NCBI GenBank assembly: GCA_036231565.1
Contig: JAZAHA010000055.1
Span: forward strand, 62,001 to 126,000
Reading direction: 5' to 3'
DNA length: 64,000 bases
Source of the DNA: Maricaulis sp036231565
Lineage (GTDB): Bacteria > Pseudomonadota > Alphaproteobacteria > Caulobacterales > Maricaulaceae
The position numbers and the translations under genes were made by a program. Position 1 is the stretch's first letter. The number at the start of each line of letters is the position of its first letter. This document shows, in pieces, positions 20,108 to 29,281 of this stretch. The notes under the pieces are model-generated. The model made no database searches and was not told the origin of the DNA. It was given only the letters and a program-made list of their open reading frames with translations.

Positions 20108-20421
20108 CCCATCCTCTCGCAGCGGTGCTTTCCCCCGCTCCCCAACCCTCTCCCCAGGGAGAGGGAGTTCCGGTGGAGCGTGCCGTGAAAGAAAACCCCT
20201 TCTCCCGCGGGGAGAAGGTGCCCGCAGGGCGGATGAGGGGTTTCCTCCCCACGCAAGTGGGGAGGGGGACCGCGAAGCGGTGGAGGGGCGCCGCGGCTCG
20301 CGGCGTTACGATCGCGGCAAGCTCTACCGCCTCCGGCGCTCACGCGCCGCCCCCCCAAAAAAAATCTGGCGACCCGATGCTGCGCATCGGCCCACTTCCC
20401 CACAATGTGGGGAAGAAAGTC
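20108..20421. repeat. Intergenic repeat block: 45-bp palindrome plus composite element copy 1
   Basis: This 314-bp gap is filled by repeats. At 20196-20240 lies a palindromic unit starting CCCCTTCTCCCGCGGGGAGA, whose reverse-complement copy is at 31416-31462. At 20241-20420 lies copy 1 of a composite element: left module TTTCCTCCCCAC..GTGGGGAGGGGGACCG, a GC-rich middle with CGCCGCGG..CGGCG, and right module CCACTTCCCCAC..GTGGGGAAGAAAG. Copies 2 and 3 are near 28160/31318 and at 32433-32606. No protein gene is supported here. Confidence 0.8.
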
Positions 20422-21414
20422 TTACGGCAGCCCCGGGAAATCGCCGCGGCGATGGCCGGCGACCATGTCGGCCAGCGCTTTGGGCTCCAGTACCTCGACC
20501 TGGTCGCCCCAGGCGTAGAGGTGCCAGCACATTTCCAGAAGACCGCTGGCACGGAAGCGCACGATCACCGAACCGTCCTCGAGCGTTTCGGTCGATTGCA
20601 GCGGGTGGAAACGGTAGCGCAGGGCGTGGGGCGCGGCGGCGGGGGTGAATTTCCAGACCACATCGCCGAACTCGGCCTCGTTCTGGAACACGCCGAAGGA
20701 GCGGTTGGCATAGGCTTCCAGGTCGAAGGCCTCGTCACGGGCGAACCAGTCCTGCGTCACCAACGCGCTCTCGATATCCTCGACCCGGTAGTGACGCATC
20801 ACCGTGTCGCCGCGTTCCCGGTCGCGGCCGACCAGATAGCGCCGCGCGCCCAGCAGCAGGCCATAGGGTTCCACCCGGCGGGTCTTGGCGGCGCTGTCCT
20901 GGCGCCCGCGATAGGCGATCTCCAGCACAAAGGGGCCTTTCAGCGCCTCGGCAATGGCGCTGTCGATACGCGGATCCGAGGCCGGCTGCGGGCCGGGACG
21001 GGCGGCATGGCCCATGGCTTCCAGCAGCGCTTCCTCATCGGCTTCCAGCCCCGGGCGCCGCTTGTCGGGCATCAGGATCTTGATGGTTTCGCGCAACGAG
21101 CGCAGCTGCCCGGCCTCGCGGGTCAGGCCCTGGCGGTCCAGCGTCGTGCCGGCCAGTTCCAGCGCGGCGACCTCGTCAGCCGTGGGCGCAAAGAATTCCG
21201 CCACCCGGCGGCGCGGCACGCGCCAGCGCTTGTGGCCTTCGGCGTCGACATAATCCTCGGTGTCGGGGAAGACGCGGACCAGCGCATCGGTCATCCGCTG
21301 TGCCGTGCGGCGCACGCAGTCGAACTCCGCTTCGATCTCGTTCAGCGAGACGCCGGCATAGCCGCTGGCCATGCGCGCCAGCTGCAACAGTTCCACGGCC
21401 TTGGAAAACGCCAT
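20422..21414 (-). CDS. WYL-domain transcriptional regulator (YafY/PafBC type)
   Basis: A 330-residue regulator. The N-terminal winged HTH is of DeoR/HTH_11 type (KAVELLQLARMASGYAGVSL, EFDCVRRTAQRMTDAL). The WYL domain in the middle shows the pattern as LEIAYRGR and VEPYGLLLGARRYLVGRD, so the W is replaced by the LGARRYLVG form common in the family. A C-terminal WCX region holds FHPLQSTETLEDGSVIVRF. WYL proteins often sense nucleotides or DNA damage states; target unknown. Divergent from the YihY gene, with 87 bp between starts. Confidence 0.88.
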   Translation of the reverse strand: MAFSKAVELLQLARMASGYAGVSLNEIEAEFDCVRRTAQRMTDALVRVFPDTEDYVDAEGHKRWRVPRRRVAEFFAPTADEVAALELAGTTLDRQGLTREAGQLRSLRETIKILMPDKRRPGLEADEEALLEAMGHAARPGPQPASDPRIDSAIAEALKGPFVLEIAYRGRQDSAAKTRRVEPYGLLLGARRYLVGRDRERGDTVMRHYRVEDIESALVTQDWFARDEAFDLEAYANRSFGVFQNEAEFGDVVWKFTPAAAPHALRYRFHPLQSTETLEDGSVIVRFRASGLLEMCWHLYAWGDQVEVLEPKALADMVAGHRRGDFPGLP

Positions 21415-21501
21415 CGGGTTATCCTAGTTTCACGGGCAAGCGGGGCAGCCTGGACACGACTGATTCCGTTTTCGTGCGGCAGAGGGCCCGTTTGACAGGC
21501 A

Positions 21502-22401
21502 ATGTTCAAGTCCATTCGCAAACACATTCCGGAATCGCATCCGGTGATCGACGTGCTGATGATCGTCGTCAAGGCGGTCAGCCGGTCGATGGCGCGCGAC
21601 GTGATGCTGTTCGCTGGCGGTGCCTCCTATTTCGGCATGCTGGCGCTGTTTCCCGCCATGGCGCTGGCCATGTCGGTCTATGGCCTGACCAATGATATCT
21701 CGGATGTGGAAGCGCAGATCGCGCGCTTTGCCGGCATCATGCCGCAGGGCGCCCAGGATTTCGTGCTGAACCAGATGGCGCGTCTTGCCGTGACGCCGAT
21801 CTCGGCGCTGTCGGTGAACGGGGCTATCGCCCTGGCGATTGCGCTGTTTGCCGCCTCGCGCGGTGTGAAGGCGGTGATTGCCGGGCTCAATCATCTCGCG
21901 GAAGACCAGGACATCCGCAATGTGATCCATTTCAACATCCTGGCGATGGGCTCCGTGCTGATCGGCGGGATGATGCTGACCCTGGCCAATCTGGCCGTGC
22001 TGGCCATTCCGGTCCTGCTGCGCAAGATATTCGTCCAGCTGGGTCTGGAGCCGCTCGATTTCGGGGGGCTCGTGAATGAATGGACCGCGGCCGCCCTGGT
22101 GATGTTCGTAGCGCTGGAACTGCTCTACCGGATGACGATGCGCCGCCGGTCCGAAGCCGTCAGCTGGCGGGCCTCGACAGTCGCCGCCCTGGTGTCGACC
22201 GGTCTGTGGCTGGGGCTGTCGAAAGGTTTTTCGCTCTATGTTGGTCAGGTGATCGATTTTGGCGTCTACGGGTCACTGGGCGCCCTTGTCGTCTTCCTTC
22301 TGTGGATTTATTGGTCGGCCTATGCGGTGTTCTTCGGCGGCGCGCTGGCGATCGAGATCGACGCCCGTTACGGCACGCGCCGGGACCGGACCACAGGCTA
22401 G
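21502..22401 (+). CDS. YihY/virulence factor BrkB family membrane protein
   Basis: A 299-residue inner-membrane protein with six predicted spans. Family marks are the early segment FAGGASYFGMLALFPAMALA (after RSMARDVML), the region YRMTMRRRSEAVSWRAST, and the last span LGALVVFLLWIYWSAYAVFFGGALAIEID. The family was once called ribonuclease BN in error; its function is unsettled. Divergent from the WYL regulator, which could control it. Confidence 0.9.
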   Translation: MFKSIRKHIPESHPVIDVLMIVVKAVSRSMARDVMLFAGGASYFGMLALFPAMALAMSVYGLTNDISDVEAQIARFAGIMPQGAQDFVLNQMARLAVTPISALSVNGAIALAIALFAASRGVKAVIAGLNHLAEDQDIRNVIHFNILAMGSVLIGGMMLTLANLAVLAIPVLLRKIFVQLGLEPLDFGGLVNEWTAAALVMFVALELLYRMTMRRRSEAVSWRASTVAALVSTGLWLGLSKGFSLYVGQVIDFGVYGSLGALVVFLLWIYWSAYAVFFGGALAIEIDARYGTRRDRTTG

Positions 22402-22479
22402 GCAGGCGAGGCGGCTGGATTTCTGCTGCGCCCGCGATATAAACATGAACCAGTTATCAACTTTGACGCAGAGGTCTGC

Positions 22480-23184
22480 ATGAAAAAGGTATATCCTGAC
22501 GCCAAGGCGGCCCTGGACGGCCTCGTCTTCGATGGCATGACGTTGATGGCGGGCGGGTTCGGCCTGTGCGGCATCCCGGAAAACGCCATTGCGGCCCTGC
22601 ACGCAGCCGGTGTGAAGGATCTCACCGTGATCTCGAACAATTGCGGGGTCGACGGTTTCGGTCTGGGAATCCTGCTGGACGCCAGGCAGATCAAGAAGAT
22701 GGTCTCGTCCTATGTCGGCGAGAACAAGGAGTTCGAGCGGCAATTCCTGTCCGGCGAGCTGGAGCTGGAATTCAATCCGCAAGGCACGCTGGCCGAGCGC
22801 ATCCGCGCCGGCGGTGCCGGCATCCCGGGCTTCTTCACCAAGACCGGTGTCGGCACGATGATCGCAGAGGGCAAGGAACACCGTGAATTCAACGGCGAGA
22901 CCTATATCATGGAAACCGGCCTGACCGCCGATGTCTCGATCGTGAAGGCCTGGAAGGCGGACCCGGAAGGCAATCTCGTCTTCCGCAAGACCGCCCGCAA
23001 TTTCAACCCGATGATGGCGACGGCCGGCAAGGTGACCATCGCCGAGGTCGAGGAAATCGTCGAACTGGGCGCGCTCGATCCCGACCAGATCCACACGCCC
23101 GGCATCTTCGTGCAGCGCCTGTTCAAGGGCGAATTCGAGAAGCGCATCGAACAGCGCACCATCCGCGAAAGGGAGAGCGCATAA
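22480..23184 (+). CDS. scoA: 3-oxoacid CoA-transferase subunit A
   Basis: A 234-residue subunit A. Family features are MAGGFGLCGIPE near residue 25, NCGVDGFGLG, GGAGIPGFFTKTGVGT, and the C-terminal KTARNFNPMMATAGKVTIAEVEEIV. With subunit B it moves CoA from succinyl-CoA to acetoacetate or a similar ketoacid, for use of ketone bodies. The start has AGAGG 7 nt upstream. Its stop shares one base with the scoB start (TAATG), so the subunits are translationally coupled. Confidence 0.95.
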   Translation: MKKVYPDAKAALDGLVFDGMTLMAGGFGLCGIPENAIAALHAAGVKDLTVISNNCGVDGFGLGILLDARQIKKMVSSYVGENKEFERQFLSGELELEFNPQGTLAERIRAGGAGIPGFFTKTGVGTMIAEGKEHREFNGETYIMETGLTADVSIVKAWKADPEGNLVFRKTARNFNPMMATAGKVTIAEVEEIVELGALDPDQIHTPGIFVQRLFKGEFEKRIEQRTIRERESA

Positions 23185-23843
23185 TGGCCTGGACACGCGA
23201 TGAAATGGCGGCCCGCGCCGCCCAGGAACTGGAAGACGGTTTCTACGTCAATCTCGGCATCGGCATCCCGACCCTGGTCGCCAACCATATCGCCGACGAT
23301 ATCGACGTCACCCTGCAGTCGGAGAACGGCATGCTGGGCATGGGGCCTTTCCCCTATGACGACGAGGTCGATCCCGACCTGATCAATGCCGGCAAGCAGA
23401 CCATCACCGAGCTGCGCCGCACCTCGTATTTCTCCTCGGCCGACAGCTTCGCCATGATCCGCGGCGGCCATATCGACATCTCGATCCTGGGCGCGATGGA
23501 AGTGTCCGAGACGGGCGATATCGCCAACTGGATGATCCCGGGCAAGCTGGTGAAGGGGATGGGCGGCGCCATGGACCTGGTCGCCGGCGTCAAGCGCGTC
23601 GTGGTGATCATGGACCACGCCAACAAGGCCGGAGAGCCCAAGCTGCTGAAGACCTGCACCCTGCCGCTGACCGGCCAGGCCTGTGTCGACCGCATCATCA
23701 CCACGCTGGGCGTGTTCGATGTGAAGGGCGATCATCTCGAACTGATCGAGCTGGCCCCCGAGGTCACGCTGGACGAGATCAAGTCGAAGACCGAAGCGAG
23801 CTACACGGTCTCGCCGCAGCTGAAAGAACATGCGGCAGCCTGA
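23184..23843 (+). CDS. scoB: 3-oxoacid CoA-transferase subunit B
   Basis: A 219-residue subunit B. It carries the catalytic glutamate in LQSENGMLGMGPFP near residue 51, plus VNLGIGIPTLVANH and GGAMDLVAGVKRVVVIMDHA. It forms the active enzyme with ScoA. It is followed after about 50 nt by a hairpin terminator, which makes scoAB a two-gene operon. Confidence 0.95.
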   Translation: MAWTRDEMAARAAQELEDGFYVNLGIGIPTLVANHIADDIDVTLQSENGMLGMGPFPYDDEVDPDLINAGKQTITELRRTSYFSSADSFAMIRGGHIDISILGAMEVSETGDIANWMIPGKLVKGMGGAMDLVAGVKRVVVIMDHANKAGEPKLLKTCTLPLTGQACVDRIITTLGVFDVKGDHLELIELAPEVTLDEIKSKTEASYTVSPQLKEHAAA

Positions 23844-23892
23844 GCCGGCCTGACCTGTCGCAAAAGTAATCAGTGCTAACTTACTGGTTTGC

Positions 23893-23922
23893 AAGGCGGC
23901 TCACCAAAGTGTGAGCCGCCTT
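23893..23922 (+). terminator. Terminator hairpin after scoAB
   Basis: AAGGCGGCTCAC (23893-23904) pairs perfectly with GTGAGCCGCCTT (23911-23922) over 12 bp with a 6-nt loop. The tract after it is weak in T (AGCAAGGTTTAA), so it may work together with Rho or be bidirectional. Confidence 0.6.
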
Positions 23923-23983
23923 AGCAAGGTTTAATCCTGCCCCCGCACCGCAGTGCTATGAAAGCCGGGCGAGGGAGGAAAAC

Positions 23984-26900
23984 ATGCCGTTCACCCGATT
24001 GTCATTGAGCAATCCGGCCGCCGTGTGCGTCGGAATTGCCCTGATCGTGCTGATGGGCATTCTTGCCTTCACACGCCTGCCCATCCAGCTCTTTCCGGAC
24101 ACGGAACGTCCGCAGGTCAATATCGCCACCTTCTGGCGCTCGGCCTCGCCGCTGGAAATGGAATCGGAAATCGTCGAGCCGCAGGAACAGCTCCTCACCG
24201 GACTGCCCGGGCTGGAGGAGATGCGCGTCTTCACCAATGAGGGTGCGGCCTTCATCAATCTCACCTTCGCGCTTGAAACCGACATGACGCAGACGGCGAT
24301 CGAGATCTCGAATCGCCTGTCGCAATTGCCGCCGCTGCCACGCGATGCGGTCGGCCCCAATGTCGGCGGGTTCGGCGGCGATGCCCAGCAGAGCCTGATC
24401 TGGTTCTTCGTCCAGGCCTTGCCCGGCAATCCGATGGAGATCCACGACTATACCAGCTTCATCGAGGACACGGTGGTGCCGCGCCTCGAGGCGATCCCGG
24501 GCGTGGCCAGTGTCAATATCGGCTGGGGCCAGCGGCCCGAGGAATTGCTGATCACGGTCGATCCCTACCGCGCCGCCGCGCTGGGCGTGACCCTGCCGCA
24601 GATTTCCGGCGCCATCGCCAATAACCAGGATGTGTCCGGCGGCAATGCCGAGATCGGCCGCCGTTCCTACCAGATGCGCTTCGAGGGCGAGTTCGAACCG
24701 TCCGAGATGGGCGATCTGGTGATCGTCTGGCGCGATGGTACGCCGGTACGCCTGTCCGATGTCGCCACGGTCGAGGTGACCTATGGCGAGCGCACGAATT
24801 TCACCTACCAGAACGGCAATCCGGCGATGGGCATCGAAGTGCGCCGCCAGCAGGGCGCCAATGTGCTCGCCGCGCTGGACGCGGTGAAGGCGGAAGTCGC
24901 GACGATCAACGAGACGCTGCTCGCCGAACGCCAGCTGGTCATGGCGCCGTCCTTCGACGCCTCGGTCTTCATCATGCGCGCCATCGACCTGTTGCGCACC
25001 AATCTGCTTCTGGGTGTGGCGCTGGCGATTTTCGGCCTGTGGCTCTTCCTGCGCCGGGCGCGGGCGACGCTGATCATCTCGCTCGCCATCCCGGTCTCGC
25101 TGCTCTCCACCCTGATTGTGCTCTTCCTGCTGGGCCGCTCGCTCAACGTGATCTCGCTGGCGGGCCTGGCCTTTGCCACCGGCATGGTGATGGATGCGGC
25201 GATCATTGTGCTGGAGAACATCATCCGGCGGCGGGAGGGCGGTGAGGATGCGCACACCGCGTCCGAACGCGGCGCCGGCGAGGTGTGGGGTGCCCTGCTC
25301 GCCTCCACGACCACGACCGTTGCCATCTTCCTGCCGATCATCTTCACCCGCAATGCCGAGGGCCAGATCTTCGCCGATCTCGCCATCACCATCGCGGTGG
25401 GCGTTGCGGTATCGATGATCGTCGCCGTGACCATCCTGCCCGTCGCGGCGAAATACTGGGTGCGCGACCGCGCGACCCAGACGCGCCAGCCCATGCTCAA
25501 CCGGATCGCGTCCGGCGTGATGACGCTGAGCGACAGTCCGCGCCGCCGCCTGGCGCTGGCCGGCACGCTGATCGCCATTCCGCTGGCCCTGACCTGGTTC
25601 CTGCGGCCGGACCTGGACTATCTGCCGCCGGTGAAACGCGATGCGGTCGACGCTTTCCTGATCTTCCCGCCGGGCTCCAATCTCGACTGGATCGAGGACG
25701 AGGTCGCGGCCACCGTCATCGAACGCCTCGAGCCCTATATGAGCGGCGAACGGGAACCGGCGCTGCGCAACTACTATTTCGGCACTTTCCCGGGCGGCAC
25801 CGGGGCGACGGCCGGTATCCGCGTGCAGGACCAGTCACAGGTCGGCGAGCTGGAGCGTATCGTCCGCGAGGAGATCATCACCGGCATTCCCGACGTGTTC
25901 GGCTTCGCCCAGCAGGGCGATCTGTTCGGCGGCTTCTCCCAGGGCGGCAATATCCAGGTGAATATCCAGTCCGCCGATGCCGAGGCGCGGGCCCGGGCGA
26001 CCCAGGTCGGCCTGACCATGCTGCGCGAGCGCTTCCCCGGGGTGAACATCAATGCCAATCCGCCGCCCCAGGCGACCCAGCCGCGCCTGACCCTGGTGCC
26101 GGACGACCGGCGGATCCAGGAGGCCGGATGGGCGCGCCGCAATGTGGCGGGCATGATCGCCATGCTCGGCGACGGCCAGTTCATCGGCGAGTATTTCGAC
26201 GGCGAGACGCGCATGAACATGATCCTGCGCTCCACCCCGTGGGAGACGCCGGACGAGCTGACCGGCATGCCGGTGGCGACCCCGTCCGGTGCCGTCGTGC
26301 CGCTGGGCGATCTGGTGGATATCCGCGAGGAAGTGGGGGCGGGCGCGATCCAGCGTCTCAACCGCCGCCGCACCGTCACCATCAATATCAACCAGCCGGA
26401 AAACGTCTCGCTGGAAGAAATTCTGGAGACCGTGCGCACCGAGATCGAACCGGCCATGCGCGCCGAACTGCCGGCCGACGGCTCGATCGTCTATGGCGGC
26501 AGCGCCGACAGTCTGAACCGGGCCATCAACACCATGCTGATGAATATGGGCATGGCGATGGTGATCCTCTTCCTGATCCTGGCCGGCATGTTCCGCTCGC
26601 TGCGCGACGCGCTCCTGGTGCTGGTCTCGATCCCGCTGGCCGGGGTGGGCGGTGTGGTGATGCTGCAGGTGCTGAACCTGTTCGTCTCCCAGCCGCTCGA
26701 TCTTCTCACCATGATGGGCTTCGTCATCCTGCTGGGCCTGGTGATCAACAATGCCATCCTGCTCGTCGACCAGACCCGCCAGGGCGAGCGTGAAGGGCTG
26801 GCCCGGCGCGAAGCGGTCGACCAGGCCCTGCGCGTGCGCCTGCGGCCGATCTTCATGTCCACCATGACCAGTCTCCTGGGCATGCTGCCCCTGCTGCTGG

Positions 26901-27067
26901 TGCCCGGCGTCGGCTCGACCATCTATCGCGGTCTGGCGGCTGCCATTGTCGGCGGTATGAGCGTCAGCCTCGTCTTCACCCTCGTTCTCATTCCCTGCCT
27001 CCTGCGCCTGGGCGAATTGCGCCAGGCCCGCACGGCGGCGGATCCGGCCCCCGCGCCGGCCGAATAG
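23984..27067 (+). CDS. RND-family efflux transporter, permease subunit
   Basis: A 1027-residue inner-membrane RND pump of the AcrB/MexF superfamily (HAE1/HAE2-like). It has an N-terminal TM1 (AVCVGIALIVLMGILAFTRL) followed by PIQLFPDTERPQVNI. Two large periplasmic loops and two six-helix bundles follow, with GLAFATGMVMDAAIIVLENI in the first (TM4, carrying the proton-relay acidic residue) and GFVILLGLVINNAILLVDQT in the second. Strong AGGGAGGAA ribosome site. The adaptor gene follows 15 nt later. Order permease-adaptor is the reverse of acrAB, and no outer-membrane factor gene is nearby. Substrate unknown. Confidence 0.92.
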   Translation: MPFTRLSLSNPAAVCVGIALIVLMGILAFTRLPIQLFPDTERPQVNIATFWRSASPLEMESEIVEPQEQLLTGLPGLEEMRVFTNEGAAFINLTFALETDMTQTAIEISNRLSQLPPLPRDAVGPNVGGFGGDAQQSLIWFFVQALPGNPMEIHDYTSFIEDTVVPRLEAIPGVASVNIGWGQRPEELLITVDPYRAAALGVTLPQISGAIANNQDVSGGNAEIGRRSYQMRFEGEFEPSEMGDLVIVWRDGTPVRLSDVATVEVTYGERTNFTYQNGNPAMGIEVRRQQGANVLAALDAVKAEVATINETLLAERQLVMAPSFDASVFIMRAIDLLRTNLLLGVALAIFGLWLFLRRARATLIISLAIPVSLLSTLIVLFLLGRSLNVISLAGLAFATGMVMDAAIIVLENIIRRREGGEDAHTASERGAGEVWGALLASTTTTVAIFLPIIFTRNAEGQIFADLAITIAVGVAVSMIVAVTILPVAAKYWVRDRATQTRQPMLNRIASGVMTLSDSPRRRLALAGTLIAIPLALTWFLRPDLDYLPPVKRDAVDAFLIFPPGSNLDWIEDEVAATVIERLEPYMSGEREPALRNYYFGTFPGGTGATAGIRVQDQSQVGELERIVREEIITGIPDVFGFAQQGDLFGGFSQGGNIQVNIQSADAEARARATQVGLTMLRERFPGVNINANPPPQATQPRLTLVPDDRRIQEAGWARRNVAGMIAMLGDGQFIGEYFDGETRMNMILRSTPWETPDELTGMPVATPSGAVVPLGDLVDIREEVGAGAIQRLNRRRTVTININQPENVSLEEILETVRTEIEPAMRAELPADGSIVYGGSADSLNRAINTMLMNMGMAMVILFLILAGMFRSLRDALLVLVSIPLAGVGGVVMLQVLNLFVSQPLDLLTMMGFVILLGLVINNAILLVDQTRQGEREGLARREAVDQALRVRLRPIFMSTMTSLLGMLPLLLVPGVGSTIYRGLAAAIVGGMSVSLVFTLVLIPCLLRLGELRQARTAADPAPAPAE

Positions 27068-27082
27068 CCCTGGAGCCCCGAC

Positions 27083-28147
27083 ATGTTGCGATCCCTCATC
27101 TGCCTCGCTGCCGGCTCCGCCGCGCTCCTGGCCACCGCACCCGCCGCGGTGCTGGCCCAGCAGGGGCCGCCGCCGGCCGTGGTGCGCACCGCCGAGATCG
27201 TCCAGCGTGACATGGCCCGCACCGTGATGACACCGGCCAGCGTGATGGCGCGCAATGATGCCCGCATCGCTGCGGAAGCCTCCGGCCGGGTCACCTTCGT
27301 GGCCGAGCCGGGCGACATGATCGAGACCGGCGGGCTGATCGCCCAGCTGGACGACCGCCAGGCCCGCATCCAGCTCGACGAGGCCCGCGCCCGCCTGGCC
27401 CGCGCAAACTCGAACGCGACCTACCAGAATGCCGAGGCCGACCGTTATGAAGGCCTGGCCGCAAACGGCACCGTGCCGGCCAACCGGCTGCGCGAGGTCG
27501 AACTCGCCCGCGATCTGGCCGACCAGGATCTGCGCGAGGCCCGGGCTGCGGTGATGCGCGCCGAGCTGGAACTGGAGCGTACGCAGATCGTCGCACCGTT
27601 TCCGGGCCGGGTCGCGGAACGCTTGATCCAGGCCGGGGAGATCTCCGCGCCGGGACGCGAGATCGTCCGCCTGGTGGACATCGAACACAAGGAAGCCGTC
27701 GCCCAGGTGCCCGTCGCCATCGCGCCCTTCCTGGAAGTCGGCCAGGAGGTCACGCTGTCGCTCGCCAACGGCACCAGCCAGCGCGCGCCCATCCGCGCGA
27801 TCATCCCGGTCGGCGATGCCGTCTCGCGCACGTTCGAAGTGCGCATCGATCTCACCGGTTCCGACTGGATCGTCGGCTCGGCCGCCCGCGCGGCTTTCCC
27901 GGCCGAAACCCCGCGCCTGCAGGCCGCGGCGCCCTATGACGCCGTCGTGCTGCGCGCCAGCGGCAGCCATGTCTTCGTCGTCGACGACGAACACATCGCC
28001 CATCAGGTCGCTGTCGTGGCCGGCGTGCGCGAAGGCGGCTATGTCGCCATCGACGGCGATGTGGAAGCCGGCCAGCGCGTCGTCGTCTCCGGCGCCGAAA
28101 CCCTCAGCGACGGCCGCCCGGTCCAGGAACTGGGCGAGGACGCTTAG
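27083..28147 (+). CDS. RND efflux periplasmic adaptor (membrane fusion protein)
   Basis: A 354-residue adaptor with a signal peptide (MLRSLICLAAGSAALLATAP). It has the lipoyl halves (ASGRVTFVAEPGDMIETGGL and APFPGRVAERLIQAGEISAP) on either side of a helical hairpin with RARLARANSNATYQNAEADR. Beta-barrel and membrane-proximal parts follow (VDDEHIAHQVAVVAGVREGG, GQRVVVSGAETLSDGRPV). No lipobox cysteine is seen. It should link the permease to a TolC-type channel encoded elsewhere. Confidence 0.92.
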   Translation: MLRSLICLAAGSAALLATAPAAVLAQQGPPPAVVRTAEIVQRDMARTVMTPASVMARNDARIAAEASGRVTFVAEPGDMIETGGLIAQLDDRQARIQLDEARARLARANSNATYQNAEADRYEGLAANGTVPANRLREVELARDLADQDLREARAAVMRAELELERTQIVAPFPGRVAERLIQAGEISAPGREIVRLVDIEHKEAVAQVPVAIAPFLEVGQEVTLSLANGTSQRAPIRAIIPVGDAVSRTFEVRIDLTGSDWIVGSAARAAFPAETPRLQAAAPYDAVVLRASGSHVFVVDDEHIAHQVAVVAGVREGGYVAIDGDVEAGQRVVVSGAETLSDGRPVQELGEDA

Positions 28148-28159
28148 GGGGCCTGTAGG

Positions 28160-28224
28160 TTTCCTCCCCATGTCATGGGGAGGGGGACCCGTGAAACGGG
28201 GGAGGGGCCGCCGCGGAACGCGGC
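28160..28224. repeat. Composite intergenic element copy 2, left part (split by the IS)
   Basis: TTTCCTCCCCATGTCATGGG followed by GAGGGGGACCCGTGAAACGG and GGGAGGGGCCGCCGCGG matches the left part of copy 3 at 32433 almost base for base. The matching right part is found only after the IS1595 element, at 31251-31318. Confidence 0.75.
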
Positions 28225-28232
28225 GGAATACC
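28225..28232. repeat. Target-site duplication, left copy
   Basis: GGAATACC directly before the left inverted repeat; the second copy is at 31208-31215. The one-base offset at the right end (G at 31207) leaves a small doubt on the exact duplication length. Confidence 0.6.
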
Positions 28233-28257
28233 GGCCTTATGTATCAGGCGCACCAAG
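28233..28257 (+). repeat. Left terminal inverted repeat of the IS1595 element
   Basis: Starts GGCCTTATGTATCA and shares CACCAAG with the right repeat at the same spacing. Confidence 0.82.
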
Positions 28258-28312
28258 GAGCCCGCGATGAGTAGGACTCCACAGCCTGCACGCACAGTGC
28301 CAAGGTGCCGGG

Positions 28313-28975
28313 ATGATTGGACCTTATCTCTCCAGAGTGCTGCAGCGAACCGTGCGTCCTGTTGTTCGAGCGACAGACGTTGCGGGTTTTGCCGTGCCGC
28401 CATTGGCTGCCGCGTACTATCACTTCAGGGGGCAGACCATGCCGCCTGACTTCGAGTTGTCCATGCTTGCTTGGATCGGCTACGCATTCGCTGGGCTGTT
28501 GTTGGTTAGGCTGATCTCTTCGCCGTACTTGATTTGGAAAGAGGACCAAGAGCGCATTCGCGAGCTTGAATGCCGTCTAGATGGCCCCAATCAGCAAATT
28601 CGCGAGCGTCTTGCGCAAACAATGGCCAGTTCTCGCATTCAACTCGCCGATGGCGTCAGTGCCTTCAATCACTTTGTGCTGAGCTATGAGGCCAAGGAAA
28701 ATCACAAGCCCAACGCAGTGTTTGTCTTAATGCGACAGATGGAGCCAATGAATTCGCTTAAGGAGCGGTTCATGGGTGATAGGGAATTCGCGAAATTATG
28801 GGATAAACACTATTCTGAATCTCTTGCGTGGTTTTTTAGAATTCCAGTGAGGTCAGACTATGAAGACCATGGTGAATTTTTAGTCGACATGCTCAGGAAC
28901 GACTACACCGATATGAACAAGTCGTACCGTGCATTGATGGATTGGCTACTGGCTAGTCCAAGCGAACAGTCTTAG
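28313..28975 (+). CDS. IS passenger: membrane protein of unknown function
   Basis: A 220-residue protein, not recognised. Two hydrophobic stretches lie near residues 24-38 and 50-70 (LAWIGYAFAGLLLVRLISSP). A coiled-coil-like segment follows (KEDQERIRELECRLDG), then a soluble C-terminal part rich in aromatic and charged residues (HYSESLAWFFRIPVRSDYED). Base composition is clearly more AT-rich than neighbouring chromosomal genes, a sign of foreign origin. It lies within the terminal repeats of the IS1595 element and its 3' end overlaps the DUF6471 gene by 23 nt. The start is uncertain. Confidence 0.55.
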   Translation: MIGPYLSRVLQRTVRPVVRATDVAGFAVPPLAAAYYHFRGQTMPPDFELSMLAWIGYAFAGLLLVRLISSPYLIWKEDQERIRELECRLDGPNQQIRERLAQTMASSRIQLADGVSAFNHFVLSYEAKENHKPNAVFVLMRQMEPMNSLKERFMGDREFAKLWDKHYSESLAWFFRIPVRSDYEDHGEFLVDMLRNDYTDMNKSYRALMDWLLASPSEQS

Positions 28976-29177
28976 CTCCAATAGCCTCAAGACAGGCCAG
29001 CATAAAGGCAGCGGTGAACTTGCCTCGGCTGAGCTTGTTGCGCAGGTTCGGCTCGCTCTCGACAACCCCACGATCCGCCAGCCGCTCGACCAGCTGGGCG
29101 TAAGTGACGCCCTTGCGCTTCAGCTCCGCTTTCAGCAGCGCTTTCGCCTCGGATTCCCATTTGGACAGGTCTGCCAT
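28953..29177 (-). CDS. IS passenger: DUF6471 small protein (HTH-like)
   Basis: A 74-residue protein matching the DUF6471 pattern: AKALLKAELKRKGVTYAQLV, then NLRNKLSRGKFTAAFMLACL and a final alpha helix. It looks like a compact XRE-type helix-turn-helix, so a role in regulating the element is plausible. It is divergent from the transposase with a 104-bp AT-rich spacer that contains repeated GATAC/GTATC motifs (for example near 29178, 29210 and 29231), possible operator sites. Confidence 0.7.
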   Translation of the reverse strand: MADLSKWESEAKALLKAELKRKGVTYAQLVERLADRGVVESEPNLRNKLSRGKFTAAFMLACLEAIGAKTVRLD

Positions 29178-29281
29178 GTATCGCCTCTAAGGTTGAACGT
29201 AACCATATGCGATACAAACGCCCTTGACAACGATACACCACACCATCATATCTGATACCAACGTATCTGAAATGATGACAA

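Noticed and set aside
20108..20421. Short open frames or a CRISPR-like array in the repeat block
   Set aside because: The repeats are palindromes of unlike length without regular spacers; no array and no cas genes in the window.
23984..28147. RND pair as a heavy-metal (CusA) pump
   Set aside because: The metal-relay Met pattern of CusA was not seen, and the adaptor lacks Met/His clusters; left as general RND.
25835..28171. A 778-codon minus-strand open frame across the RND genes
   Set aside because: Antisense shadow of two clear RND genes; no motif or ribosome site.
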